From Mycobacterium paragordonae (GTDB taxonomy: Bacteria; Actinomycetota; Actinomycetes; Mycobacteriales; Mycobacteriaceae): a stretch of 64,000 nt of DNA. Location: contig NZ_CP025546.1 of assembly GCF_003614435.1 (NCBI RefSeq), positions 1,736,001-1,800,000 on the forward strand, in the 5' to 3' direction. Made by a program: the position numbers and the translations under genes. Positions 9,509 through 19,239 of this stretch are shown one piece after another (positions within the stretch are counted from its first letter, which is position 1; each line of letters starts with the position of its first letter). The notes under the pieces are model-generated. The model saw nothing but the letters and a program-made list of their open reading frames with translations, did not search any database and was not told the origin of the DNA.

Positions 9509-10770
9509 TCGCGCATCGCGACGTCGAGATCCGCTGGCGTGCATCCCCGCTGACGTTGGCGATCGCCACCTGCGCCGGGGTGGCACTGGCGGCTGCGGTC
9601 ATGGGCGGACGCTGGCAGCTCGTCGCGTTCGCGGCGCCACTACTCGGAGTGCTGTGCTCGCTCAGTTGGCAGTCTCCTGTCCCTACGGTCCAGGTGCATG
9701 CGGAACCGGATTCGCAACGCTGTTTCGAAGACGAAGAATCGCGCGTGCGGGTATGGGCCACCACGGAATCCGGCCCGGCCGACGTCGACCTCACGGTGTC
9801 GGCCGTCGACGGGCTGGAACTGGAAGACCTGGGAAAGGACACCGAAACCGAGAGGCAAGCGAAAACCGTTGCCGCGGTGGCAAAAAGGTGGGGCCGCTAC
9901 CACCTCCGGGCCCAGGTCGACGTCGTGGCGCGGGGCGGGCTGCTCAAGGGGACCGGCACGGTCGACGTCGCCGACATCATCGTGTTTCCGCTGACGCCGC
10001 CGCAATCGACTTCGATCCCGCAGATCGAGTTACTCGACCGGTTGGGCGCCCACCTCACCCGGCACATCGGGCCCGGCGTGGAATACGCCGACATCCGTCT
10101 CTATGTCCCGGGTGACCAACTGCGCGCTGTGAATTGGGCGGTGAGCGCACGGCGGGGGCGGCTGCACGTGACGCAGCGTTTGACCGACCGCGCCGCCGAC
10201 GTGGTGGTGCTGATCGACACCTATCGCCAGCCGGCCGGGCCCGCGACGGCGGCCACCGAACGCGTCGTGCGCGGCGCGGCCCAGGTGGTGCAGACCGCGC
10301 TGCGCAACGGCGACCGGGCCGGCATTGTCGCCCTCGGTGGAAACCGGCCGCGTTGGCTCGGTGCCGAAATCGGCCAGCGCCAGTTCTACCGGGTGCTCGA
10401 CACCGTGCTGGATGCCGGCGAGCGGTTCGAAACCACCACCGGCACGTTGGCTCCCCGCGCGGCGGTGCCCACGGGTGCCATCGTCATCGCGTTCTCGACG
10501 CTGCTGGACACCGAATTCGCCTTAGCGCTCATCGATTTGCGCAAGCGCGGCCACGTGGTGGTGGCGGTGGACGTGCTGGACAGCTCCCCGTTCGAAGGGG
10601 AGCACGACCCGCTGGTGGTCAAGATGTGGGCGCTGCAGCGTTCGGCGATGTACCGCGACATGGCTACCGTCGGCGTCGACGTGCTGTCCTGGCCGTCGGA
10701 TCGCTCGCTCGAGCAGTCGATGGGCCTACTCCCAGACCGCCGGATGCGAGTGCGGGGAGCGAGACGCTGA
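9505..10770 (+). CDS. DUF58-domain protein, Rv3163c-like
   Basis: 421 residues. Two N-terminal membrane helices (LTLAIATCAGVALAAAVMGG and LVAFAAPLLGVLCSL) precede an immunoglobulin-like extracytoplasmic or periplasmic region. A DUF58 core follows with VEYADIRLYVPGDQLRAVNWAVSARRG, and a VWA-like fold (DVVVLIDTY, a degenerate metal-ion-dependent adhesion site). The GTG start at 9505 gives a four-base GTGA overlap with the moxR stop and a length close to the homologue's. DUF58 proteins are the usual clients or partners of MoxR ATPases. The biochemical role in mycobacteria is not established. Confidence 0.88.
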   Translation: MIAHRDVEIRWRASPLTLAIATCAGVALAAAVMGGRWQLVAFAAPLLGVLCSLSWQSPVPTVQVHAEPDSQRCFEDEESRVRVWATTESGPADVDLTVSAVDGLELEDLGKDTETERQAKTVAAVAKRWGRYHLRAQVDVVARGGLLKGTGTVDVADIIVFPLTPPQSTSIPQIELLDRLGAHLTRHIGPGVEYADIRLYVPGDQLRAVNWAVSARRGRLHVTQRLTDRAADVVVLIDTYRQPAGPATAATERVVRGAAQVVQTALRNGDRAGIVALGGNRPRWLGAEIGQRQFYRVLDTVLDAGERFETTTGTLAPRAAVPTGAIVIAFSTLLDTEFALALIDLRKRGHVVVAVDVLDSSPFEGEHDPLVVKMWALQRSAMYRDMATVGVDVLSWPSDRSLEQSMGLLPDRRMRVRGARR

Positions 10771-10771
10771 C

Positions 10772-11206
10772 ATGGTTACACAGTCAGGTAACCGCGTCTT
10801 CTCGGTGGCATTCGGTCTGCTGATGGTGGCGGCGGCCGCCATGGGATCCCATGGATTTGCGCTTGCGATCGGGGCCGCAGCGGTGCTCGCCGTCGGGTTC
10901 GGAACGGTACTTCGTTCTGCCGCAACGATTGCCGTGATGTTGGCGGTGATAGTTATCGCGGTCTCGGACGGCTCGCACGTGCTGGCCGCCCTGTCGGGAC
11001 TCTGTGCGGCGGCGTACCTGGTGTGCCGGCACGCGTCCGGTGACGTCGTCACGGGAAGTTGGCCGACGATCGTCGCTGCGGTCGGTTTCACCTTCGCCGG
11101 ACTGGTCGCGACGTCGTTCCCCGTGCAGGTGCCCTGGTTACCCCTGATAGCGCCGCTGGCGGTGCTGGCGATCTATATCCTGGCCACCCGTCCGTTTCTG
11201 AATTAG
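10772..11206 (+). CDS. Small integral membrane protein, Rv3162c-like
   Basis: 144 residues made almost entirely of hydrophobic segments, probably five or six helices in two tight groups (residues about 9-26, 28-45, 47-66, 68-85, 96-115 and 120-140). The ATG follows the DUF58 stop by one base. It is the last gene of the DUF4129-MoxR-DUF58 operon and converges on nuoN, 51 bp away. In M. tuberculosis the next genes are Rv3161c, Rv3160c and PPE53 (from memory); here they are missing, so nuoN follows directly. No functional motif seen. Confidence 0.78.
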   Translation: MVTQSGNRVFSVAFGLLMVAAAAMGSHGFALAIGAAAVLAVGFGTVLRSAATIAVMLAVIVIAVSDGSHVLAALSGLCAAAYLVCRHASGDVVTGSWPTIVAAVGFTFAGLVATSFPVQVPWLPLIAPLAVLAIYILATRPFLN

Positions 11207-11257
11207 GCGAACGAATCTCGCGCCACCAAATCAGTCAAAATCCGGCTGAGCGACGCC

Positions 11258-12841
11258 CTAGTTCAGGAACGTCGCCGCGCGCTCGGCCAGATCCAGCACC
11301 GGCTGCGGGAAGATGCCCAGCAGCACCGTGACCAACGCGCACACCGCGATGGCTGCCTTGCTGAGCACGCCGGGCGCCATGACATGCGGTGTGTCGTCGG
11401 TGGGTTCGGTGAAGAACATCGACACGATCACCCGCACATAGAAGTAGGCGGCCACCCCGCTGGAGATCACACCGATCACCACCAGCGGCACCGCGCCTCC
11501 CTGGGCGGCGGCCTTGAACACCGCGAACTTGCTGATGAAGCCACTGGTCAGCGGGATGCCCGCAAACGCCAGCAGGAACATCGAAAGCATCACGCCCACA
11601 ATGGGGGAGCGCTGGCCCAGGCCTGCCCAGTGCGACAGTTCGGCGTCCTCGACGTCATCCGAATTGCGGACCAGGCCCACGATCGCAAAGGCGCCCACCG
11701 TGCTGAAGCTGTACGCGACCAGATAGAACAAGGTGCCCGACAGCCCCGCCGAGTTGTCGGCGATCACTCCGGTGAGGATGAAGCCGACGTGTGCGACCGA
11801 CGAATAAGCCAGCATCCGTTTGACATTGGTCTGGTTGACCGCGGTGATGGTGCCCACGGTCATCGTCAGGATCGCGATCCCCCACAGCACCGGACGCCAG
11901 TCGTGGTGCAGCGGAGGCAGCGCGACGTAAACCACGCGCAGCAAGGCGCCGAACGCCGCGACCTTGGTGGCCGCCGCCATGAAGCCGGTGATCGGGGTGG
12001 GCGCACCCTGATACACGTCGGGGATCCATGAATGGAACGGGACGGCGCCGACTTTGAACAGCAGACCGACCGACAGCAGCGCGACCCCGACCAGCGCCAT
12101 GGACGTATCGCTTTCGCCCGCAAGGGAATCGCGGATGCCGCCGAGGGTGAGCGTGCCGGTCGCGCCGTAGAGCAGGGCGACACCGTAAAGAAAGAAGGCC
12201 GACGAGAACGCGCCCAGCAGGAAGTACTTCAGCGCCGCTTCCTGCGACACCAACCGGCGGTGCCGGGCCAGCCCGCACATCAGGTACAGGGGGAGCGAAA
12301 GCACTTCCAGCGCAACGAACATCGTCAGCAGGTCATTGGACGCGGGGAACACCATCATGCCGCCGACCGACAGGGTCAGCAGCGGGAACAGTTCGGTCTG
12401 GGCCACACCGGCGCGTTCGGCCTCGTGCTCGGTGTCGCTACCGGGCACCGCGGACGCCTGGGGGGTGAAGGAATCCAGGCCCGCGAACACCTTGCGCTTT
12501 TCGGCCGCCTTGTCCGGAACGGTGCGCTGGCTGCGTTCGGCGACGAAGATGACCGCCAGCACCGACACCAGAACGATGGTGCCCTGCAAGAACAGGGTCG
12601 GCCGGTCCACGGCCACGGCGCCGAGCACGGCCCGGCGTCCCTCGGCCGGAACCGACTTCGCCACCGCTACAACGGCGGCGAACGCCGCGGCCAACCCGCC
12701 GAGGGCCAGCACCAGTTGCGCGCCGTATCGCAGCGGGCGCGGCAGGAATGCCTCGACCAGCACGCCGAGCACCGCGATGCCGAACACGATGAACATCGGG
12801 GACAGCAGGAAGTACTCGATGCTGGGGCTGGGCAGCGTCAT
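11258..12841 (-). CDS. nuoN: NADH-quinone oxidoreductase subunit N
   Basis: 527 residues, polytopic, and one of the three antiporter-like proton-pumping subunits of complex I. Family marks are the PLYLMCGLAR segment, the Lys-containing KVGAVPFHSWIPDVYQGAP helix loop and the TNVKRMLAYSSVAHVGF motif. These are the conserved Lys/Glu/His residues of the half-channels. It is the last gene of the nuo operon and its ATG overlaps the nuoM stop by four bases. It works in the plasma membrane arm, passing protons during NADH oxidation. An insert of about 50 residues after the early helices (VPDKAAEKRK...) is polar, as in other mycobacterial NuoN. Confidence 0.95.
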   Translation of the reverse strand: MTLPSPSIEYFLLSPMFIVFGIAVLGVLVEAFLPRPLRYGAQLVLALGGLAAAFAAVVAVAKSVPAEGRRAVLGAVAVDRPTLFLQGTIVLVSVLAVIFVAERSQRTVPDKAAEKRKVFAGLDSFTPQASAVPGSDTEHEAERAGVAQTELFPLLTLSVGGMMVFPASNDLLTMFVALEVLSLPLYLMCGLARHRRLVSQEAALKYFLLGAFSSAFFLYGVALLYGATGTLTLGGIRDSLAGESDTSMALVGVALLSVGLLFKVGAVPFHSWIPDVYQGAPTPITGFMAAATKVAAFGALLRVVYVALPPLHHDWRPVLWGIAILTMTVGTITAVNQTNVKRMLAYSSVAHVGFILTGVIADNSAGLSGTLFYLVAYSFSTVGAFAIVGLVRNSDDVEDAELSHWAGLGQRSPIVGVMLSMFLLAFAGIPLTSGFISKFAVFKAAAQGGAVPLVVIGVISSGVAAYFYVRVIVSMFFTEPTDDTPHVMAPGVLSKAAIAVCALVTVLLGIFPQPVLDLAERAATFLN

Positions 12842-14418
12842 TGGTGCGGTCCTTCGGCTTTCCGGGGTACGCCGTTCATCGGAACAGTAGGAGCGGGATC
12901 ATGCTGGCCGATGGTGGTCATGGTGCTCTCGACTGCCGGGTTGATGATGTCCAGCACCGGCTTGGGGTAAACGCCCAGCACGAACAACAGCGCGAGCAAC
13001 GGTGCGACGACGACCATCTCGCGTCCCACCAGGTCACGAATCTTCTCGTTGCCCTTGGCGACCGGGCCCGTCATGACGCGCTGGTAGAGCCACAGCATGT
13101 AGATGGCGGCCAGCACCAGGGCCGTCACGCCGAAGGCCGCAGCCACCCAGTAGCGGTTGAAAGTGCCCAGCAATACTAGGAATTCGCTGATGAACGGAGC
13201 CAGGCCGGGTAGCGACAGCGTGGCCATGCAGGACACCAGGAAGGTGCCGGCCAGAATCGGGGCCACCTTCTGCACGCCGCCGTAGTCGGCGATTTTGCGG
13301 CTGCCGCCGCGGGAGACCAGGAACCCGGCGATCAGGAAGACCGCGGCCGTGGAAATGCCGTGGTTGAGCATGTACAGCGTCGAGCCGCTCTGACCCTGGG
13401 TGGTCATCACGAAGATGCCGGCGATGATGAAGCCGAAGTGCGAGATCGAGGTGTAGGCGATCAGCCGCATCATGTCGGTCTGGCCGATCGCCACGATGGC
13501 GCCGTAGATCACTCCGATGATGGCCAGCGTGACGATGGCGGGGCGGAAATAGGTTGAGGCGTCCGGGAACAGCTGCAGGCAGTAGCGCAGCATGCCGAAC
13601 GTGCCGACCTTGTCCATCACCGCGGTGATCAGCACCGCCGTGGCGGGGGTGGACTCGACCGCGGCGTCGGGCAGCCACCGGTGCAGCGGCCACAGCGGCG
13701 CCTTGATCGCGAACGCGAACATGAAGCCCAGGAATATCGCCTTGAACGCAGCCGGGTCGACACCTGCGAGACGGCCGGCCCGGACGTCGTCGACGATCCG
13801 GACGAAGTCGAAGGTGCCGCCGCCGTGCTGGCTGGTGACCACGTACAGCCCGATCACCGCGGCCAGCATGATCAGCCCGCCGAACAGGTTGTACAGCAAG
13901 AACTTCACCGCGGCCCGCGAACGGTCCTTGCCCTGCCCGAACCCGCCGATGAGGAAGTACATCGGGATCAGCATGGCTTCGAAGAAGACGTAGAACAGCA
14001 GCACGTCCAGGGCGACCACCGAGATCAGCACCATGGACTCGATAGCCAGCGTCAGCGCGACGTAGGCGTGCACGCCGCGGGGGTTTTTGTTACCCCCCGA
14101 GTCATTCCAGCCGGCGACCAGCAGCAACGGAATCAGCACCGTGGTCAGCACCACCAGAATCAGCGCGATGCCGTCCACACCCAGGGAGTAGCCGGCTCCG
14201 AAAGCCGGTATCCAGGTGCGTTTTTCGACGAACTGATAGGTGTCACCGCCGGGCTTGAACCCGACGGCCACCACCAGAGACACCGCCAACGTGGCGATGC
14301 TGACGACCAGGCCGGTCCACTTGGCGACCTGACGCAGGCTCGGGGGCAACAGGATCACCAGCACCGCACCCGCCAGTGGCACCAGCCAGAGAACACTCAG
14401 CCAAGGCACGTTCACCAC
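12838..14418 (-). CDS. nuoM: NADH-quinone oxidoreductase subunit M
   Basis: 526 residues with about fourteen membrane helices. The family signature includes [19 protein letters not shown] (with the conserved Glu), the Lys of [19 protein letters not shown] and the [18 protein letters not shown] loop. It is an antiporter-like proton-pumping subunit of the complex I membrane arm. The start is one of two consecutive GTG codons (14418 or 14415); the second gives a four-base GTGA overlap with the nuoL stop and is equally plausible. Downstream it overlaps nuoN by four bases. Confidence 0.95.
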   Translation of the reverse strand: MVNVPWLSVLWLVPLAGAVLVILLPPSLRQVAKWTGLVVSIATLAVSLVVAVGFKPGGDTYQFVEKRTWIPAFGAGYSLGVDGIALILVVLTTVLIPLLLVAGWNDSGGNKNPRGVHAYVALTLAIESMVLISVVALDVLLFYVFFEAMLIPMYFLIGGFGQGKDRSRAAVKFLLYNLFGGLIMLAAVIGLYVVTSQHGGGTFDFVRIVDDVRAGRLAGVDPAAFKAIFLGFMFAFAIKAPLWPLHRWLPDAAVESTPATAVLITAVMDKVGTFGMLRYCLQLFPDASTYFRPAIVTLAIIGVIYGAIVAIGQTDMMRLIAYTSISHFGFIIAGIFVMTTQGQSGSTLYMLNHGISTAAVFLIAGFLVSRGGSRKIADYGGVQKVAPILAGTFLVSCMATLSLPGLAPFISEFLVLLGTFNRYWVAAAFGVTALVLAAIYMLWLYQRVMTGPVAKGNEKIRDLVGREMVVVAPLLALLFVLGVYPKPVLDIINPAVESTMTTIGQHDPAPTVPMNGVPRKAEGPHQ

Positions 14419-16301
14419 AGGTTCACCGCCAACAGCGCACCGGCCACCAGGGCCGCCCCCGCCAGCATCGACAGCGCGTAGTTGCGGGCGAAGCCGGTCT
14501 GCAAGCCGCGCAACCGGTTCGATGTCTGTCCCACCAGCGCGGCCAACCCGTTGACCGAGCCGTCCACGCCGGCGTTGTCGACGGCGACCAGCCTGTCCGT
14601 CAGGTGCGCACCCGGGCGCATGAAGACCTCCTCGTTGAAGGCATCGCCGTAAGCGTCGGCGCGTGCGGCCGTCGTCAGTACCGAAACCTGAGCCGGGGCG
14701 ACCCGCGGAATCTCAGCCTTGCCGCCGTACATCCGGTAGGCCACCAGGGCGCCGACCACGACCACCGCCACCGCGACGACGCTGACGGCCCATTCGGGCA
14801 ACGCGTGCGTCGCCTCTTTGTGTACACCGACGACGGGTTCGAGCCAGTGCTGCAGGGAGTCGCCCATCGCGAAGAGACCGCCGGCGAACACCGAGCCGAA
14901 GGCCAGGATGATCATCGGCCACAGCATCAGGGCAGGGGCCTCATGGGGATGCGAGCTTGGCGCCCAGCGCTTTTGGCCGAAGAAGGTCATCAGCATCACC
15001 CGGGTCATGTAGAAGGCGGTGATGCCCGCGCCCAGCAGCGCGGCTCCGCCCAGCACGTAACCCTGGGCGCCGCCGGCGCCCAGCGCGGCTTCGATGATCG
15101 CGTCCTTGGAGAAGAAGCCGGCGAACGGAGGTACGCCGATGATGGCCAGATAGCCCAGGCCGAACGTCACGAAGGTGACCGGCAGGGCCTTGCGCAGACC
15201 GCCGTAGCGGCGCATGTCCTGCTCTTCGTGCATCGCGTGAATGATCGACCCGGATCCGAGGAACAGGCCGGCCTTGAAGAAGCCGTGAGTGAGCAGGTGC
15301 ATGATCGCGAACGCGTAGCCGGCCGGGCCGAGGCCGGCGGCCAGCACCATGTAGCCGATCTGGCTCATCGTGGACGCGGCCAGGGCCCGCTTGATGTCGT
15401 CCTTGGCGCAGCCGATGAACGCCCCCAGCATCAGGGTGACGGCCCCGACGATGACGACGGCCAGTCGTGCGTTGGGAGCGAGGTTGAACACCGGGTTGGA
15501 CCGCACGATCAGGTAGACGCCGGCGGTCACCATGGTGGCGGCGTGGATCAGCGCCGACACCGGGGTGGGACCCTCCATCGCGTCGCCCAACCAGGCCTGC
15601 AGTGGAACCTGGGCTGACTTGGCGCAGGCGCCCATCAGCAGCAACAACCCCATCGCGTTCAGCACGCCGGAGCTGGCGGCGGGCGCACCGGCGAACACGC
15701 CGGCGTAGGACACGGTGCCGAAGGTGGCGAACATCAGGAACATGGCCAACGCTAGGCCGGCGTCCCCGACGCGGTTCATCACGAACGCCTTCTTGGCCGC
15801 CGTGGCCGCCGACGGCTTGTGGTACCAGAAACCGATCAGCAGGTAGGACGCCAAACCGACGCCTTCCCAGCCGACGTAGAGCAGCACGTAATTGTCGGCC
15901 ACCACCAGCAGCAGCATCGAGGCCAGGAACAGGTTGAGGTAGCCGAAAAACCTTCTGCGGTCTTCGTCCTCGGCCATGTAGGCGATCGAGTAGATGTGGA
16001 TCAGCGACCCGACGCCGGAGATCAGCAGGATGAAGCACATCGACAGCTGGTCGATCTGCAGACCGAAGTCGACCTGCAGCTGGGCCACCGGCATCCAGGT
16101 GAACACCGTCTGGTGGATGGTGCGGTCCTCCGCGGACCGGCTCAGCAGGTCGGTCAGCAGCGAGACGCCCACGCCGAACGCGGAGAGGGCGGCCAGGGTG
16201 CCCAGCCAGTGGCCCCACCCGTCGGTGCGTCGACCGCCGAACAGCAGGATCGCGGCACCAGCGAGCGGCAGCGCCACCAGCAACCAGGTGTAGTGAATCA
16301 T
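14412..16301 (-). CDS. nuoL: NADH-quinone oxidoreductase subunit L
   Basis: 629 residues from the ATG at 16301 (MIHYTWLL). The frame extends to 16361 but that would overlap nuoK. It is the distal proton-pumping subunit, with [37 protein letters not shown] and the [14 protein letters not shown] loop. The C-terminal segment forms the long lateral helix plus last membrane helix ([20 protein letters not shown]). Ten bases separate it from the nuoK stop. Length matches mycobacterial NuoL (about 630). Confidence 0.95.
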   Translation of the reverse strand: MIHYTWLLVALPLAGAAILLFGGRRTDGWGHWLGTLAALSAFGVGVSLLTDLLSRSAEDRTIHQTVFTWMPVAQLQVDFGLQIDQLSMCFILLISGVGSLIHIYSIAYMAEDEDRRRFFGYLNLFLASMLLLVVADNYVLLYVGWEGVGLASYLLIGFWYHKPSAATAAKKAFVMNRVGDAGLALAMFLMFATFGTVSYAGVFAGAPAASSGVLNAMGLLLLMGACAKSAQVPLQAWLGDAMEGPTPVSALIHAATMVTAGVYLIVRSNPVFNLAPNARLAVVIVGAVTLMLGAFIGCAKDDIKRALAASTMSQIGYMVLAAGLGPAGYAFAIMHLLTHGFFKAGLFLGSGSIIHAMHEEQDMRRYGGLRKALPVTFVTFGLGYLAIIGVPPFAGFFSKDAIIEAALGAGGAQGYVLGGAALLGAGITAFYMTRVMLMTFFGQKRWAPSSHPHEAPALMLWPMIILAFGSVFAGGLFAMGDSLQHWLEPVVGVHKEATHALPEWAVSVVAVAVVVVGALVAYRMYGGKAEIPRVAPAQVSVLTTAARADAYGDAFNEEVFMRPGAHLTDRLVAVDNAGVDGSVNGLAALVGQTSNRLRGLQTGFARNYALSMLAGAALVAGALLAVNLW

Positions 16302-16311
16302 CTTGGCGTTC

Positions 16312-16611
16312 TCAGCCTTTGAGTAGATTCGCGTCGTCGACCGACGCCGATTTGCGGGCACGAAAAATCGTCATGATGATGGCCAGCCCGATGACGACCT
16401 CGCACGCGGCGACCACCATGGTGAAGAACGCGATCATCTGTCCGTCGAGCTTGCCGTGCATCCTCGCGAACGTGACGAACGCCAGGTTGACGGCGTTGAG
16501 CATCAGCTCGACGCACATGAACATGACGATCGCGTTGCGCCGCAGCAGCACGCCGGAAGCCCCGATGGTGAACAGCAATGCCGAAAGGTAAAGGTAATTA
16601 GCCGGATTCAC
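16312..16611 (-). CDS. nuoK: NADH-quinone oxidoreductase subunit K
   Basis: 99 residues and three membrane helices, the usual NuoK size. Two conserved buried Glu residues appear in [16 protein letters not shown] and [15 protein letters not shown]; these are needed for proton coupling in the family. The start overlaps the nuoJ stop by four bases. Confidence 0.95.
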   Translation of the reverse strand: MNPANYLYLSALLFTIGASGVLLRRNAIVMFMCVELMLNAVNLAFVTFARMHGKLDGQMIAFFTMVVAACEVVIGLAIIMTIFRARKSASVDDANLLKG

Positions 16612-17384
16612 GAAGCACCGCCCTTAACCGCCTCCGGTGAGGGCGTCTCGAGGCCGTCGGCTCCGCGCGTCCGCAGGATCTTGGAGACCGACAGGTCCGA
16701 GTAGGAGCCGTCCGGCAGCAGCGCGGCCACGTCGACGGCGTTGTGCCGGGCGTAGACGCCCGGGTTGGGCATCGGGGTGGCGTGACCGCCGGGGCGGAAG
16801 CGCTCCTCGGAGAGCTCGCGCTGGGTCTTGCGGCGCTCGAAGCGCTCCCGGTGCGCCAGGATCATCGCGCCGACCGCGGCGGTGATCAGCAGCGCGCTGG
16901 TCAACTCGAAGGCCCACAGGTAGCGCGAGAAGATAAGGGCCGCCAGCCCTTCCACGTTGCCGTTGGCGTTGGCGCCGGCCAGGCCGGAGAAGCCGCCGGT
17001 CGCCACGTTGCCGATCCCGGCGATCAGCAGCACGCCGAACCCGACACCGGTGACCACCGCGGCCACCCGCTGTCCGCGCAGGGTCTCTTTCAGCGATTCC
17101 GCGGAGTCCACGCCGATGAGCATCAGCACGAACAGGAACAGCATCATCACCGCGCCGGTGTAGACCACCACCTGCACGACGCCCAGGAACAGGGCGTCCT
17201 GGGCTATGTAGAAGACCGCCAGGATGAGCATCGTCATCGCCAGGTACATGGCCGAGTAGACGGCGTTGACCGCCAGCACCACACCCAGCGCGCCGATGAC
17301 CGCTGCCGTGCCCAGCACCCAGAACATCACGGCTTCACCGGTGGAGGTGTGGGTCAGAGTCTCCGCTGCGAACGTGACGATCAT
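16608..17384 (-). CDS. nuoJ: NADH-quinone oxidoreductase subunit J
   Basis: 258 residues from ATG 17384, which overlaps the nuoI stop by four bases; an upstream extension to 17615 lies wholly within nuoI. Five membrane helices occupy about the first 185 residues, including the [18 protein letters not shown] and [22 protein letters not shown] helices that carry the family's pi-bulge region. The tail after residue 190 is polar ([18 protein letters not shown]) and longer than in E. coli, as in other mycobacteria. Confidence 0.94.
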   Translation of the reverse strand: MIVTFAAETLTHTSTGEAVMFWVLGTAAVIGALGVVLAVNAVYSAMYLAMTMLILAVFYIAQDALFLGVVQVVVYTGAVMMLFLFVLMLIGVDSAESLKETLRGQRVAAVVTGVGFGVLLIAGIGNVATGGFSGLAGANANGNVEGLAALIFSRYLWAFELTSALLITAAVGAMILAHRERFERRKTQRELSEERFRPGGHATPMPNPGVYARHNAVDVAALLPDGSYSDLSVSKILRTRGADGLETPSPEAVKGGAS

Positions 17385-17929
17385 CGGGCGTCCTGACTCT
17401 CCCGCAGCCCCTGCGCCGTCACATTGCCCAGGTAGTAGTCCTTGTCGGTGGCGCCCTCGGCCCGCGGATGCGGTGGCGCCAACATGTCCTGCAGCAACGG
17501 GGCCAGCAACCGGTCCTTCTCGTAGATCAGGTCCGCGCGATTGTCGTCGGCCAACTCGTAGTCGTTGGTCATGGTCAGCGCGCGGGTGGGGCAGGCCTCG
17601 ATGCACAACCCGCACCCGATGCAGCGCAGATAGTTGATCTGGTACACCCGGCCGTAGCGCTCACCGGGGGAGAACCGCGCCTCTTCGGTGTTGTCCGCGC
17701 CCTCGACGTAGATCGCGTCGGCCGGGCAGGACCAGGCACACAATTCGCAGCCGATGCACTTCTCCAGGCCGTCGGGGTACCTGTTGAGCTGATGGCGGCC
17801 GTGGTAGCGCGGTGCCACCGGCCCGGGCTTCTCCGGATACTCCTCGGTGATGTTCTTCTTGAACATCGACCCGAAGGTGACGCCGAATCCGGCGACCGGA
17901 TCCCAGAGGCGTTTGAAGATGTTAGCCAC
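17381..17929 (-). CDS. nuoI: NADH-quinone oxidoreductase subunit I (2x 4Fe-4S)
   Basis: 182 residues from GTG 17929. This start has an AAGGAGAA ribosome binding site ten bases upstream and overlaps the nuoH TAA stop (GTGGCTAA); an ATG at 17950 would be further inside nuoH. It carries two ferredoxin-type motifs, [12 protein letters not shown] and [12 protein letters not shown], which bind clusters N6a and N6b. These carry electrons toward NuoB. The N-terminus ([14 protein letters not shown]) is the amphipathic membrane anchor. Confidence 0.94.
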   Translation of the reverse strand: MANIFKRLWDPVAGFGVTFGSMFKKNITEEYPEKPGPVAPRYHGRHQLNRYPDGLEKCIGCELCAWSCPADAIYVEGADNTEEARFSPGERYGRVYQINYLRCIGCGLCIEACPTRALTMTNDYELADDNRADLIYEKDRLLAPLLQDMLAPPHPRAEGATDKDYYLGNVTAQGLRESQDAR

Positions 17930-19193
17930 GTGCGTTCTCCTTGCCTGCACCTACTGGCCGTTCGAGGGTCTTGAGCGGCAGCGGTGGTGTCGGGAATGCC
18001 GGTTCGTCGGCCGAGCCGCTCGGGTTGAGGCTCACGGCCTGCCTGCGGCGCTTGCGCGCGCTGGGCGCGCTGAACGGTTTTCGCAGCGTTCCGATCAGTA
18101 CCACGGCGAAGACGAGGCTGCACACCACCAGCAGGGTGGTCCAGTGCGCGTAGCCCTGGTTGCGCAGCGTGCGGATCACCGCGGCGATCATGATCCACAC
18201 CAGCGACACCGGGATCAGCAGCTTCCAGCCCAGCGACATGAACTGGTCGTAGCGGAACCGGGGCAGGCTGGCGCGCAGCCAGAAGTAGATGAACAGGAAC
18301 GTCCACATCTTGAGGGTGAACCAGAGCACCGGCCACCAGCCGTGATTGGCGCCCTCCCACATGTTCAGCGGCCACGGCGCGTGCCAGCCACCGAAGAACA
18401 AGGCCGCGGCCAGCGAGGACACCGTGAACATGTTGACGTACTCAGCCAGCATGAAGATCGCGAACTTCAGCGACGAGTATTCGGTGTGGAAACCGGCGAC
18501 CAACTCGCCCTCGGCTTCCGGAAGGTCGAACGGCGCCCGGTTGGTTTCGCCGACCATCGAGATCAGGTAGATCACGAACGAGGGCAGCAGCAGGAACACG
18601 AACCAGACCCGGTCCTGGGCGGCGACGATCTGCGACGTCGACATCGAACCCGCGAACAGGAACACCGCCGCGAAGGACAACCCCATGGCCACTTCGTAGG
18701 AGATCACCTGCGCGGTGGAACGCACCCCGCCCAGCAGCGGGTACGTCGAACCCGACGCCCAGCCGCCCAGCACGATGCCGTACACGCCGATGGCTGACAT
18801 TCCGAGGATGAACAGCACGGCGACCGGAAGATCGGTCAGCTGCAGCGGCGTCCAGTGACCGAACACCGACACCTCGGGGCCGAACGGGATGAAGGAGAAG
18901 GCGGTGAACGCGGGGATCGCCGAGATGGCCGGCGCCGCGAAGTAGACGAACCAGTCGATGCCCTTGGGGGTGATGCTCTCCTTGAGGGCCAGCTTGATGC
19001 CGTCGGCGAGGCTCTGCAGGGTGCCCCATGGTCCGGCCCGGTTGGGACCGGGCCGCAGCTGCATCCAGCCGAGGATCTTGCGCTCCAGCAGGATCGCGAC
19101 CAGCACGTTGAGCATCAGGAACACGAAGATGGCCAGGGCCTTGCCCAGCACCAGCCACCAGGGGTCGTGTCCGAAGGCGGCCAAACTATTCAT
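17922..19193 (-). CDS. nuoH: NADH-quinone oxidoreductase subunit H
   Basis: 423 residues and eight or nine membrane helices. It forms the heel of complex I and part of the quinone chamber. Signatures are [21 protein letters not shown], the [21 protein letters not shown] loop rich in conserved acidic residues and [11 protein letters not shown]. The C-terminal 45 residues (after GTLRKPFS) are polar and Pro-rich, an extension seen in mycobacterial NuoH. The start has an AGGAGGAG ribosome binding site. A 46-bp gap separates it from nuoG, the largest within the operon. Confidence 0.95.
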   Translation of the reverse strand: MNSLAAFGHDPWWLVLGKALAIFVFLMLNVLVAILLERKILGWMQLRPGPNRAGPWGTLQSLADGIKLALKESITPKGIDWFVYFAAPAISAIPAFTAFSFIPFGPEVSVFGHWTPLQLTDLPVAVLFILGMSAIGVYGIVLGGWASGSTYPLLGGVRSTAQVISYEVAMGLSFAAVFLFAGSMSTSQIVAAQDRVWFVFLLLPSFVIYLISMVGETNRAPFDLPEAEGELVAGFHTEYSSLKFAIFMLAEYVNMFTVSSLAAALFFGGWHAPWPLNMWEGANHGWWPVLWFTLKMWTFLFIYFWLRASLPRFRYDQFMSLGWKLLIPVSLVWIMIAAVIRTLRNQGYAHWTTLLVVCSLVFAVVLIGTLRKPFSAPSARKRRRQAVSLNPSGSADEPAFPTPPLPLKTLERPVGAGKENARG

Positions 19194-19239
19194 GTGCGGC
19201 GCTCCTCCTCATCGCTTCGCTCTGCATCGTCGCCGCCGG

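Noticed and set aside
11207..11257. Bidirectional terminator between the Rv3162c-like gene and nuoN
   Set aside because: Only a four-base GCGA/TCGC stem was visible.
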